This document shows positions 51,855 through 59,331 of a DNA stretch of 64,000 nt, one piece after another. Source of the DNA: a virus. The DNA lies in IMG/VR virus record IMGVR_UViG_3300029448_008324, positions 1 to 64,000 of that record; one strand, 5' to 3'. Position numbers and translations under genes: made by a program. Each line of letters begins with the position of its first letter. Within the stretch, counting starts at the first letter, position 1. Below the pieces are notes generated by a model that saw only the letters and a program-made list of their open reading frames with translations, made no database searches and was not told the origin of the DNA.

Positions 51855-53857
51855 GCAATAAGTTTTTGTTTTAATTCTTGTTGTAGACTTTCATCTTTTA
51901 ATTCTTCCCATATCACACTTGGAATAAATTGAACCTTTTTAAGTCCTAGAGTCAAATTATACACATCTTCTTTGGGCCATTTGAACTGCCAAATGCTTTT
52001 GTAATACTTTTCATCTTGATTAAAAGCAACATCGTCAAAATTGTAACTGATAATTTTGTTCATTCTTTGTTTGTGGCCAGTATCAAAATTCATAATTTTG
52101 GCTCTTTGCCATCTAAACAAATCTTTGATGTTAGGATCTTTTTGGACATTAATAAGACTGTGGAAGATGTTGCTAAAGATTGTCATAAAATCGTCTGGAC
52201 TTGCATGAAATCTGTATTGACTTACTCTCCTTGGATTGATAGGATATGTGCCTGTGTTGTCATAGCGTTGATACAATTTGTTTTTACCTGTCAGCCAATG
52301 CACATACAACTCAAGATCTAATCTAAAACTGTCAGGTAAGTTTTTCCAATTGGATGGATGGAATTGACGTGTGTAAGCTTTGATGAATTCGTGACTGCTG
52401 ACGCCATGATGATTTTCAAGATAATTTATTGGAGTCCTCATCCAACCCAAAAAGCCATATGTGTGACACATCATAGTCCAGTGATACCAAGATGCAGCTA
52501 ATTCTTCAGTGGTCAATGTTTCTGTTTCTATCATATGGTTGAATGTGATTTGTGCTGAGTCACCTGGTTGATCCAATAATGATCTTGAATAATGCCTTTC
52601 TGATCTGATGTAATTTTTGTTGCTTTTGAATTGATATGTGTTGCCAGGACTGGTCAGCACTGTGTTTGGAAATATCAGATACCAAAAAGGTAAAAAATGA
52701 GACAGTAAATCGTTTTTTTGAAGTTCATGCAAACTGTCTGTGAGTGTGTTATATGATTGACCAGGCATACCAAGGATGATTTCAATTTGCCCTGTTTTGT
52801 GTTCATCATTTTTTGTGAATGCTTGGAATGCTTTGATTTTTTCATATTCTTTATTGAATGGACGACCGTTCATCTTTACAATTTCAGGATTAGGATCTTG
52901 CAGAGTAATTTTGCCATAATTTCCAGCTTCGTCGTCATCATATATGCCACTGTCTTCCATCTTTTGCATCAAGTATGTGGTGAATTCAACTTGATTTTTT
53001 GCCAATGGTGGTTTTCTAAATGACAACTTGCCTTGTGCATTTTCAATGACATAATCTAGTATGTCTTCATATTCTGGCACTATCCCAAAATTTGCATCAG
53101 CAAATTCATACACACAATTGTTGTATTCTGCTAGTAGATCAATTTCTTTGTAGAGTTTTGTGATGTCACGTTTGTGAATTTTAGTCCACAAACTTGTGCC
53201 CTGTTCACAAAAACTACAACTGTAAGGACAGCCTTGTATGTACATGGTCAGAAAGACAACTTTGTTGTAGTCTTTGGTGTATTGATCCAACAGCGTTCTA
53301 ACTTCATCATTGAAATTGGTGACATAGTCAAGCACCAAAGGATCTTCACTGCGTGGCACGGGACTGTTACGCACACAACTATGACCGTTCCAATGATTAA
53401 CACCTGCCACCTTTGTGATGTTGCCGCCCACTAAATGGGTGTCTACAATAAGCCTAAATGTTTCAGCAGCTGGGCCTGGGACAACAGCATCAATGTAATG
53501 GTGTTCACGCATCCAAGCTTCTCTTGTGTCAGCGTTAGGGCCTCCTGCCACAATGATGCATTTGGGAAAATTTTGTTTGATCCATTCAGCATTTTCTAAC
53601 AACACAGATTCGTTCCACAGATATAAACTGAACCCAACTATGTCAGGTGGTGTGTTGAATAATTGCTGTTGTAGTGCAGGATTGTCCTTGATAGGAGTTG
53701 GATCATCGCTGAAACTCCAATCTTTAATTTTTGCGAAATTGCCAGGACTACGTTGAAAGTAATAATCTTTCAACCAAAAATAAATCAATGGAAAGCGTTT
53801 TTCAGCACCTTTTGTAGTGATGTCAGTGTGATAAATGGTGTTGATAAAGATGTTCAT
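51851..53857 (-). CDS. B12-binding-domain radical SAM protein (copy B)
   Basis: A 668-aa protein. Residues 60-145 form a cobalamin-binding-like Rossmann domain (PDIVGFSLYLWNE, IIVAGGPNAD, DAVVPGPAAETF) but lack the DxHxxG cobalt ligand. The radical SAM motif is CPYSCSFC (C210, C214, C217), followed by YEFADANFGIVPEYEDIL and GMPGQSYNTLTDSL strands. The long C-terminal region of about 280 residues matches nothing I know. Family members methylate or rearrange lipids, antibiotics, hopanoids or peptides. A perfect late box lies upstream. Substrate unknown. Confidence 0.82.
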   Translation of the reverse strand: MNIFINTIYHTDITTKGAEKRFPLIYFWLKDYYFQRSPGNFAKIKDWSFSDDPTPIKDNPALQQQLFNTPPDIVGFSLYLWNESVLLENAEWIKQNFPKCIIVAGGPNADTREAWMREHHYIDAVVPGPAAETFRLIVDTHLVGGNITKVAGVNHWNGHSCVRNSPVPRSEDPLVLDYVTNFNDEVRTLLDQYTKDYNKVVFLTMYIQGCPYSCSFCEQGTSLWTKIHKRDITKLYKEIDLLAEYNNCVYEFADANFGIVPEYEDILDYVIENAQGKLSFRKPPLAKNQVEFTTYLMQKMEDSGIYDDDEAGNYGKITLQDPNPEIVKMNGRPFNKEYEKIKAFQAFTKNDEHKTGQIEIILGMPGQSYNTLTDSLHELQKNDLLSHFLPFWYLIFPNTVLTSPGNTYQFKSNKNYIRSERHYSRSLLDQPGDSAQITFNHMIETETLTTEELAASWYHWTMMCHTYGFLGWMRTPINYLENHHGVSSHEFIKAYTRQFHPSNWKNLPDSFRLDLELYVHWLTGKNKLYQRYDNTGTYPINPRRVSQYRFHASPDDFMTIFSNIFHSLINVQKDPNIKDLFRWQRAKIMNFDTGHKQRMNKIISYNFDDVAFNQDEKYYKSIWQFKWPKEDVYNLTLGLKKVQFIPSVIWEELKDESLQQELKQKLIA

Positions 53858-53869
53858 TTGCTTTTTAAA

Positions 53870-53877
53870 TATTTATA
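53870..53877 (-). promoter_or_regulatory. Late promoter TATAAATA for the B12 radical SAM gene
   Basis: A perfect T4-type late box on the minus strand, 12 nt before the ATG at 53857. Confidence 0.7.
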
Positions 53878-53994
53878 GGACGTCTAATACGCATTTAAAG
53901 TTTCTGTAACTTTTCTGCACATCTCCTGTAGCCTATTAACACTGTATTTTATGATTTTAATTGTATAAATTAATATTGAAAACAAGGAAACAAA

Positions 53995-54108
53995 ATGAAA
54001 AAGATTTTTAAACTCATACTATCAATAACAACACTAACAATGTTAGGCCAAAAGAAAAACGTTAAAGAGGCATACACATATGTGTCAACTAACGGAGACA
54101 AATGGTAA
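53995..54108 (+). CDS. Small protein with hydrophobic N-terminus (37 aa)
   Basis: Begins KKIFKLILSITTLTML, which looks like a signal or membrane anchor, then a short polar end. An AAGGAAAC ribosome site precedes the ATG. First of a chain of very small genes up to 55125, a layout typical of early accessory regions. Function unknown. Confidence 0.45.
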   Translation: MKKIFKLILSITTLTMLGQKKNVKEAYTYVSTNGDKW

Positions 54109-54112
54109 ACAC

Positions 54113-54304
54113 ATGCACAAATTATTTGAAAACACAACAAAGAATATTAATAAATTCACTAATTTTGTTAGCCGTATGTTTAGTGATGGCGACAAAAATC
54201 TCATTAAGTTTTGCAGAATTGAATACGGAAATGATTGGCAGTGGGCGTACCTTAGGTATAAAAAGCAAGGACAATTCCCTAATACCCTTAGAAAAGTGGC
54301 CTAG
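54113..54304 (+). CDS. Small hypothetical protein (63 aa)
   Basis: Contains LIKFCRIEYGNDWQWAYLRYKKQGQFP in the C-terminal half, a motif type (EY-x-x-DW-x-x-AY) that I have seen in short phage proteins. The stop overlaps the next GTG (TAGTG). An overlapping +1-frame ORF (54102-54311) also encodes a signal-peptide-like sequence, so which frame is used, or whether both are, is open. Confidence 0.45.
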   Translation: MHKLFENTTKNINKFTNFVSRMFSDGDKNLIKFCRIEYGNDWQWAYLRYKKQGQFPNTLRKVA

Positions 54305-54474
54305 TGCCTGAACCACAAATTTGGTTCTTTATTATTACGGCACTGATGCTGGTGATCGGTGCAATCATAATGATGATAAAGATTACACCAACACCAGAAG
54401 AAGACGAACGACGCTGGAATTGGATGCTTGGAAAAGGTCCAGATCCATATAGAAAGGAAAAGAAATATGAGTAG
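54304..54474 (+). CDS. Single-pass membrane protein (56 aa)
   Basis: Starts with GTG in overlap with the previous stop. IWFFIITALMLVIGAIIMMI is a clear transmembrane helix, followed by a TPTPEEDERRWNWMLGKGPDPYRK cytoplasmic tail. The next small ORF starts at 54467 inside its end (ATGAGTAG). Confidence 0.55.
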   Translation: MPEPQIWFFIITALMLVIGAIIMMIKITPTPEEDERRWNWMLGKGPDPYRKEKKYE

Positions 54475-54544
54475 AATTACAGTTAACATATTAAAAGACA
54501 GCACAAATACCGATAGTTACAAGTATTCAAATTTGAATCTTTTG
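54467..54544 (+). CDS. Very small ORF (25 aa)
   Basis: A 25-codon ORF overlapping the end of the membrane-protein gene. Only the tight overlap supports it. Another 15-codon ORF (54553-54600) follows. Either may be non-coding. Confidence 0.25.
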
Positions 54545-54605
54545 AGAATTGTAATGGCCGGCAACAACAAAGCAAAAAACATCAGCAGGAGATACAAATA
54601 AAAAA

Positions 54606-54746
54606 ATGCAATATCTTAAAAACTTACTGAACGCACTTAGACCACAATCCAAACAAGAATGGATTGAAGAATACCTATCAAAGTCTGTGGATAGATATGA
54701 TCTTGAAGCACGACAACTTGAACTGACCAGAAAAGGCATTTACTAG
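54606..54746 (+). CDS. DUF3563-like small protein (46 aa)
   Basis: The segment WIEEYLSKSVDRYDLEARQLEL fits the short DUF3563 pattern (YL..S.D.YDLE.R...L) of proteobacterial small proteins. Family function is unknown. Spaced 1 nt from the next gene. The resemblance to a host-type family suggests acquisition from bacteria. Confidence 0.5.
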   Translation: MQYLKNLLNALRPQSKQEWIEEYLSKSVDRYDLEARQLELTRKGIY

Positions 54747-54747
54747 T

Positions 54748-54927
54748 ATGATCAATCATAGACTAGAAGAATGGGCAACGAAGTTTAGAGCGTCCAAACT
54801 CTATCTTCGTGCTCTAAGCCGCAAAAAACAAGAAAAAAAACCCCATTACACCACACATCAACATGCACATACTATAAACAAAAAAGTTTTAGAAGCATCG
54901 AGATTCACCCAATATACTTCATTTTAG
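54748..54927 (+). CDS. Small basic hypothetical protein (59 aa)
   Basis: A basic, His-rich 59-aa ORF (RALSRKKQEKKPHYTTHQHAHT in the middle). It is packed between the previous stop and the next ATG without gaps, which supports translation. No family recognised. Confidence 0.45.
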   Translation: MINHRLEEWATKFRASKLYLRALSRKKQEKKPHYTTHQHAHTINKKVLEASRFTQYTSF

Positions 54928-54954
54928 ATGCCTACCACAACAGGAGATTACATC

Positions 54955-55125
54955 ATGTTGTTTTTCATGATCTTAGCTGCCCTGATGGTAATTGTAGGCG
55001 TGATATTAATGGCAGTCAACAATCAATACAATAAAAAATATTCAAACCAACTTATGCAAGCAAGAGTTATGTTTCAAGGAATAGCACTTGCAGTGTTATT
55101 TGTGGTGGTTTGGTTATCCACATAA
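54955..55125 (+). CDS. HIG1-type twin-transmembrane protein
   Basis: 56 aa from ATG 54955, chosen because AGGAG sits 8 nt before it; an in-frame ATG at 54928 lacks a site. Two membrane helices flank a YNKKYSNQLMQARVMFQGIAL loop, the HIG1 (hypoxia-induced protein) signature SN-x-LM-x-x-RV-x-x-Q. In alphaproteobacteria and mitochondria HIG1 proteins associate with cytochrome oxidase or respiratory supercomplexes. In a phage it may tune host respiration, which is inference. Confidence 0.7.
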   Translation: MLFFMILAALMVIVGVILMAVNNQYNKKYSNQLMQARVMFQGIALAVLFVVVWLST

Positions 55126-55139
55126 TTCTAATCATTTCA

Positions 55140-55168
55140 TTGCAATAAGCGGACAGATTTGCTAAAAT
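55140..55168 (+). promoter_or_regulatory. Host-type sigma70 promoter for the purine permease gene
   Basis: TTGCAA (55140-55145), 17 bp, TAAAAT (55163-55168). The ATG at 55201 is preceded by AGAGGAG. Confidence 0.65.
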
Positions 55169-55200
55169 ATTGTATCCAATAATTAGAGGAGATAACAAAT

Positions 55201-56496
55201 ATGTTAGAAAAACTGTTTGGCCTATCAAAGGCCGGCACTTCTGTGAAAACGGAAATCATGGCTGGTGTGGCCACATTCTTAACAATGGCATACATCACTG
55301 TGGTTAACCCGGCTATACTTTCAACAGAAGGTACCGGCATGGCATTTGGAGCTGTGTTTACAGCAACAATCATTGCCGCTGTGATAGGTACATTAATCAT
55401 GGGACTGTGGGCCAAGTGGCCTGTGGCTCTCGCACCCGGCATGGGACTCAATGCATTTTTTACATTTGGTGTAATTTTTGGCATGGGGTACACATACAGT
55501 CAGGCGTTGGCAGCTGTGTTTGTGGCAGGACTTGTGTTCTTGTTACTTTCAGTGACGCCAGCAAGACGTTATATTATTAATTCAATTCCGCGTTCAATGA
55601 AACTTGGCATTGGTGCAGGAATTGGTTTGTTCCTTGCAATCATCGGCTTTAAGAATGCCGGCATTGTAGTAGACAATCCAGCCACCCTTGTAGGTTTAGG
55701 TGATATTTCATCATGGCCTGTATTGTTGGCAGGTCTTGGATTTGCAATAATGGCAATCCTTGACAAACGCAAAATACCTGGTGCAATCATCATTGGTATC
55801 CTAGCAACAAGTATTATTGCTTGGGTGTTTGGTGTTGCAGATATATCTGGAGTGGTAGGAGCAATCCCGTCACCAACACATGCTTTCTCACTTGACTTTT
55901 CATTGTTAGCAACAGCAGGCTTCATAGGCACTGCATTTGCATTCTTGTTTGTTGACTTTTTTGACACAGCAGGGACATTAACTTCTGTGGCAAATCTCAC
56001 AGGCAAAGTTAATAAAAAAACAGGAGAAGTTGAAGGCATAGACAAGGCATTACTGGCTGATTCAACTGCGACAACTGTTGGTGCATTGATGGGAACATCA
56101 AACACAACATCATATATTGAATCAGGTGCAGGTATTAAAGAAGGCGGAAAAACAGGACTGACTGCGGTAACAGTGGCAGTGCTGTTCTTAGCATGTCTTA
56201 TTTTTGCTCCATTGGCACAAAGCATACCTGCTTTTGCTACTGGTCCTGCTTTGGTGTTTATTGCCACATACTTCCTTAGAAATCTCAAAGATATCGACTG
56301 GGAAGATGTATCAGAATATGCTCCGGCGGTGTTGGCGGCAATCATCATGCCATTAACATTTTCCATTGCATATGGTATTGCACTTGGTTTTATTGCTTAT
56401 GTGTTGATCAAAGCACTGAGTGGTAGAACATCAGATCTAAACGGTGGCTCATTGGCCATTGCGGCGGTAAGTGTTTTATACTTTGTAGCGGTATAA
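55201..56496 (+). CDS. AzgA-type purine (adenine/guanine/hypoxanthine) permease
   Basis: A 431-aa membrane protein with about 12-14 hydrophobic segments. It matches the AzgA branch of nucleobase permeases: EIMAGVATFLTMAYITVVNPAIL near 18-40, WPVALAPGMGLNAFFTFGV near 72-90, FLFVDFFDTAGTLTSVA near 250-266, and GTSNTTSYIESGAGIKEGGKTGLTA near 299-323, the substrate-site loop. Length is typical of the family. Own host-type promoter, own ribosome site and own terminator make it an independent early unit. It should raise uptake of purine bases for phage DNA synthesis. Confidence 0.88.
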   Translation: MLEKLFGLSKAGTSVKTEIMAGVATFLTMAYITVVNPAILSTEGTGMAFGAVFTATIIAAVIGTLIMGLWAKWPVALAPGMGLNAFFTFGVIFGMGYTYSQALAAVFVAGLVFLLLSVTPARRYIINSIPRSMKLGIGAGIGLFLAIIGFKNAGIVVDNPATLVGLGDISSWPVLLAGLGFAIMAILDKRKIPGAIIIGILATSIIAWVFGVADISGVVGAIPSPTHAFSLDFSLLATAGFIGTAFAFLFVDFFDTAGTLTSVANLTGKVNKKTGEVEGIDKALLADSTATTVGALMGTSNTTSYIESGAGIKEGGKTGLTAVTVAVLFLACLIFAPLAQSIPAFATGPALVFIATYFLRNLKDIDWEDVSEYAPAVLAAIIMPLTFSIAYGIALGFIAYVLIKALSGRTSDLNGGSLAIAAVSVLYFVAV

Positions 56497-56508
56497 TTTT
56501 ACTTTGAT

Positions 56509-56530
56509 GGGGGTGTGTTTGCACCCCCTT
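56509..56530 (+). terminator. Hairpin terminator after the permease gene
   Basis: GGGGGTG / CACCCCC stem with a 6-nt loop (56509-56528), followed only by TTAAAT. Its 3' end overlaps the late box of the next gene. Confidence 0.7.
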
Positions 56531-56535
56531 AAATA
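56528..56535 (+). promoter_or_regulatory. Late-type box CTTAAATA for radical SAM copy C
   Basis: TAAATA core at 56530-56535, 6 nt before the ATG at 56542. Confidence 0.5.
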
Positions 56536-56541
56536 CCCTTT

Positions 56542-57444
56542 ATGCTCAATCCTACATCATGGCACATAGAACCAACATCAAGATGCACACTTGAATGTCC
56601 TGGTTGCGATCGAACATGGTATAGGAACACATTTGGCAAACAGATCATCCAAGATATTGATGTTGCGGCATTAACCAATTTTTTCTCTGTGAATAACTTT
56701 TTAGGTTCACAAATTAGATTGTGTGGCAACAACGGGGATCCCATCTATCATCCAAAATTTATCAGTTTGCTTGAGTCACTCAAATCACAAAATCACAGTG
56801 TGAGAATACACACAAACGCCTCAGCAAAAACTGATCGATTTTGGCAACAAGTTTGTGATTGTTTAGACCACAAAGATCAAATTGTTTTTGCAATTGATGG
56901 ACTTCAAGATACCAATCACTTGTATAGAAAAAATTCAAACTGGCAACAAATCATGATGGCAGTCAACACTGTGGTGGGATGTGGCATTAACACAGAATGG
57001 CAATTTATTGTGTTCAAACAAAATCAACATCAAATCCAACAAGCACAAACATTATCTAAACAGTTGGGTATCAACAATTTTAGAGTGCATAAATCTCATC
57101 GATGGATTGACGACAGTCTTGATCAATATATGCCTGACAAAGAATACGTTGAAGAAATATATTTTGATCATCAGGAGATAGTTGATGGTGTTGTGTCCAA
57201 AGGCACCATGGAACCCATGTGTGGTATGAATAGAGAAACATTCATTGATTCTAATGGTAATATTTTTCCATGCTGTTGGACAGCAACATATCGATTTCAA
57301 TACAAACATGCCTTTGGAAAACAGCCAATCAACATTGCAATGGGCAAATACCAACTGCCTGAGGCACACTCAGATTATATTGAAAGCACTAAAACGTGGC
57401 AAACAGCACAATTAGTATGTAGGTTGCATTGTGCAAAAAATTAA
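56542..57444 (+). CDS. Radical SAM protein with SPASM-like C-terminus (copy C)
   Basis: A 300-aa radical SAM protein. Motif CTLECPGC (C15, C19, C22), RLCGNNGDPIYHPKF, and IVFAIDGLQDTNHLYRKN near 110-127 follow the barrel. The C-terminus has MCGMNRETFIDSNGNIFPCCW plus a final CRLHC, a SPASM-like auxiliary cluster region. It shares long segments with copy E (DGL.DTNH.YR.N, FIVF..NQHQ), so the two are paralogues. A 23-codon peptide ORF follows after 15 nt. SPASM enzymes often modify peptides. Confidence 0.82.
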   Translation: MLNPTSWHIEPTSRCTLECPGCDRTWYRNTFGKQIIQDIDVAALTNFFSVNNFLGSQIRLCGNNGDPIYHPKFISLLESLKSQNHSVRIHTNASAKTDRFWQQVCDCLDHKDQIVFAIDGLQDTNHLYRKNSNWQQIMMAVNTVVGCGINTEWQFIVFKQNQHQIQQAQTLSKQLGINNFRVHKSHRWIDDSLDQYMPDKEYVEEIYFDHQEIVDGVVSKGTMEPMCGMNRETFIDSNGNIFPCCWTATYRFQYKHAFGKQPINIAMGKYQLPEAHSDYIESTKTWQTAQLVCRLHCAKN

Positions 57445-57459
57445 TATATATTATCAATA

Positions 57460-57531
57460 ATGAATACTAATACTAAAGATACAAAAGAAAAACCAATAAT
57501 TATTATTGAAGATGATGGTTATTGTGACTAA
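57460..57531 (+). CDS. Putative 23-aa peptide next to a radical SAM gene
   Basis: ATG 57460 to TAA 57531. The peptide has a polar Lys/Thr/Asn-rich first half and a hydrophobic-acidic C-terminus (PIIIIEDDGYCD) with one Tyr and one Cys. It lies 15 nt after the radical SAM gene and 2 nt before a tRNA gene. Short precursors beside radical SAM/SPASM genes are usual in peptide-modification systems, but a chance ORF of this size cannot be excluded. No strong ribosome site is visible. Confidence 0.35.
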   Translation: MNTNTKDTKEKPIIIIEDDGYCD

Positions 57532-57533
57532 AT

Positions 57534-57609
<76 letters not shown>

Positions 57610-57611
57610 TT

Positions 57612-57687
57612 GGGGGATTAGCTCAGTTGGGAGAGCGCCTCGTTTGCAACGAGGAGGTCGCAGGTTCGACCCCTGTATCCTCCACCA
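57612..57687 (+). tRNA. tRNA-Ala (anticodon TGC)
   Basis: Acceptor GGGGGAT / ATCCTCC, anticodon stem CCTCG / CGAGG with loop TTTGCAA, a T arm with TTCGACC-type loop, encoded CCA at 57685-57687. Two nt behind tRNA-Thr. Confidence 0.92.
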
Positions 57688-57699
57688 AAAGGAGATAAA

Positions 57700-57909
57700 A
57701 TGGAAAAAACTATAATTAATGCCTTAAAAAAACATGCTGAAGGTCAAATTGCCAAGCACAGAGTCAACGTAGAAATCTACATGCAAAATGCTGTTGGTGT
57801 AGGAGAACACACTGACATATTAGAAAGCATAGAGAAGGAACTTAATTCAATAGGTAAGTATGAAGAACAAATTGAGGTTTTGAAAAAACACTTTTCTAAT
57901 GAAGATTAA
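57700..57909 (+). CDS. Small conserved protein of marine T4-like phages (69 aa)
   Basis: Helical 69-aa protein (TIINALKKHAEGQIAKHRVNVEIYMQN, then GVGEHTDILESIEKELNSIGKYEEQIEVLKKHFS). I recall near-identical short proteins in cyanophages and related marine myoviruses, all without known function. AAGGAG before its ATG; its end overlaps the ferredoxin start by 11 nt, so the two are coupled. Confidence 0.7.
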   Translation: MEKTIINALKKHAEGQIAKHRVNVEIYMQNAVGVGEHTDILESIEKELNSIGKYEEQIEVLKKHFSNED

Positions 57910-58213
57910 AGTCATAGACAGAAGTGGCAACGGTTCTGAAATCCCCGCTGAAGTTGGAATGTCTATCGAATCTGCAATCACACAGGCAGGCGTAGAAGAC
58001 AGTTTCGGCATATGCGGGGGTGCTTGTGCTTGTGCATCTTGTCAAGTGTATGTTGCCAAAGAAGACTATGACAAATTGACAGCACCAGATGAAGGAGAAA
58101 CTGCTGTGTTGGAAGACATGGCATATGAACTGCAACCAACATCAAGACTCAGTTGTCAAATGGAAGTGACTCCAAATATGGAAGGCATGACTTTTACCAT
58201 TGCTCCATATTAA
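57899..58213 (+). CDS. 2Fe-2S ferredoxin, adrenodoxin type
   Basis: A 104-aa ferredoxin with cluster ligands C39, C45, C48 and C86 (CGGACACASC and RLSCQ), the Cx5Cx2C...C spacing of adrenodoxin/FdxB-type rather than plant-type proteins. LTAPDEGETAVLEDM precedes the last Cys as in that family. It opens a tight operon with an AsnB-like enzyme (2-nt gap) and a radical SAM protein, and may deliver the electrons the radical SAM enzymes need. That link is inference from context. Confidence 0.9.
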   Translation: MKIKVIDRSGNGSEIPAEVGMSIESAITQAGVEDSFGICGGACACASCQVYVAKEDYDKLTAPDEGETAVLEDMAYELQPTSRLSCQMEVTPNMEGMTFTIAPY

Positions 58214-58215
58214 GC

Positions 58216-59331
58216 ATGTTTTTTTCTTTATCACAAAAACAAGAGCATAATTTTCCTTTTCATTATGAATTGCCTAACGGTCTTGTGCTGAGCACAGATG
58301 ACGGCTGGCGTGTATTCAACATCAAAAATTTTAAAATAATATTCAAAGGCTATGCCAACAATTTACCTTGTCATAAACTAGTAGAGCAATTGCTGGATAA
58401 TACCCAACCGCATGCAAAAGGTAATTTTTGTGCATTTATTTCAGACTCCAACAGCACAAGATTGTTGCATGACACAGACAGAAGTTTTCCATTATGGGTC
58501 AATCAAAATACAATAACAAATCTACAACATTTAGATGAACAGATATGGGCCGACTGTGTGTTGACTGTAGACAACCATTTTAAAATTACAAAAGATCATT
58601 ATAATTGTTATGCCAAAAATACTAACAACTTTTCAGATGACAAAATAGTGGATCAAATACATCATACTATTCTTGAAACATACGAACAGTTTTTAACACA
58701 CAATACTAAACCATTAAAAATATTTTTAACTGGCGGGTTGGACACCATAACCAGTTGGGCATATCTTGATCACTTTACAAAAAACTATGAGATTGTTGAT
58801 TATGAATATATGAAGTATACAGATTTTTATAAAAAAAATTCAACATTAGTAAGAAAACATTGGGGCTATCTACAAATACATCTGTGGGATCAAGATTGTG
58901 TGTTAGTGTCTGGCGCTAATGGCGATGAAAATTTTTTAAGAGGCCCTTACACACTCGCAATGATGTTGAAAAAACATGGCATCGAATTTAAAGACATATT
59001 ACAAAAAGATGACTATCATTACACTTACTTGATCAAAAAAGATATCAGCAACAATGTAAACGATTGGTATGCACAGACTAATGATGTAGTAGATTGGATT
59101 TTAAATAGGAATATTAATGATCATCAACATTGGCATCTTGATAATACTATTACATTCACTCCATTCAAAGACATCAGTATACTTGCGTCCGTTTTAACCT
59201 TGGGCAAGGATATGTTAATCAAACAAGCTAGACGTGGTGAAGTTAATAGGCAACTGATTACAAAATTAGATGCCAACAAATTGGTGAAAATTAGTAAACA
59301 AAAGAACTATAATCCTATGGAGCATGTATGA
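58216..59331 (+). CDS. Asparagine-synthetase-like (PP-loop) enzyme without glutaminase Cys
   Basis: 371 aa from ATG 58216. The C-terminal half has the ATP-pyrophosphatase loop FLTGGLDTITSW (172-177 core) and the downstream SGANGDENFLRGPY motif of the AsnB superfamily. The N-terminal part looks like the degenerate amidohydrolase domain (AKGNFCAFISDSNSTRLLHDTDRSFPLW) but the protein starts MFF, so the catalytic Cys2 is absent. That is the state of lasso-peptide cyclases and beta-lactam synthetases, which adenylate a carboxylate and form an amide. The ATGA overlap with the next radical SAM gene implies joint function. Confidence 0.72.
   Translation: MFFSLSQKQEHNFPFHYELPNGLVLSTDDGWRVFNIKNFKIIFKGYANNLPCHKLVEQLLDNTQPHAKGNFCAFISDSNSTRLLHDTDRSFPLWVNQNTITNLQHLDEQIWADCVLTVDNHFKITKDHYNCYAKNTNNFSDDKIVDQIHHTILETYEQFLTHNTKPLKIFLTGGLDTITSWAYLDHFTKNYEIVDYEYMKYTDFYKKNSTLVRKHWGYLQIHLWDQDCVLVSGANGDENFLRGPYTLAMMLKKHGIEFKDILQKDDYHYTYLIKKDISNNVNDWYAQTNDVVDWILNRNINDHQHWHLDNTITFTPFKDISILASVLTLGKDMLIKQARRGEVNRQLITKLDANKLVKISKQKNYNPMEHV

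Noticed and set aside
55569-56366. Minus-strand open frame (265 codons) antisense to the permease gene
   Set aside because: The permease on the plus strand has clear family motifs across its whole length; the antisense frame has none and only reflects codon bias.
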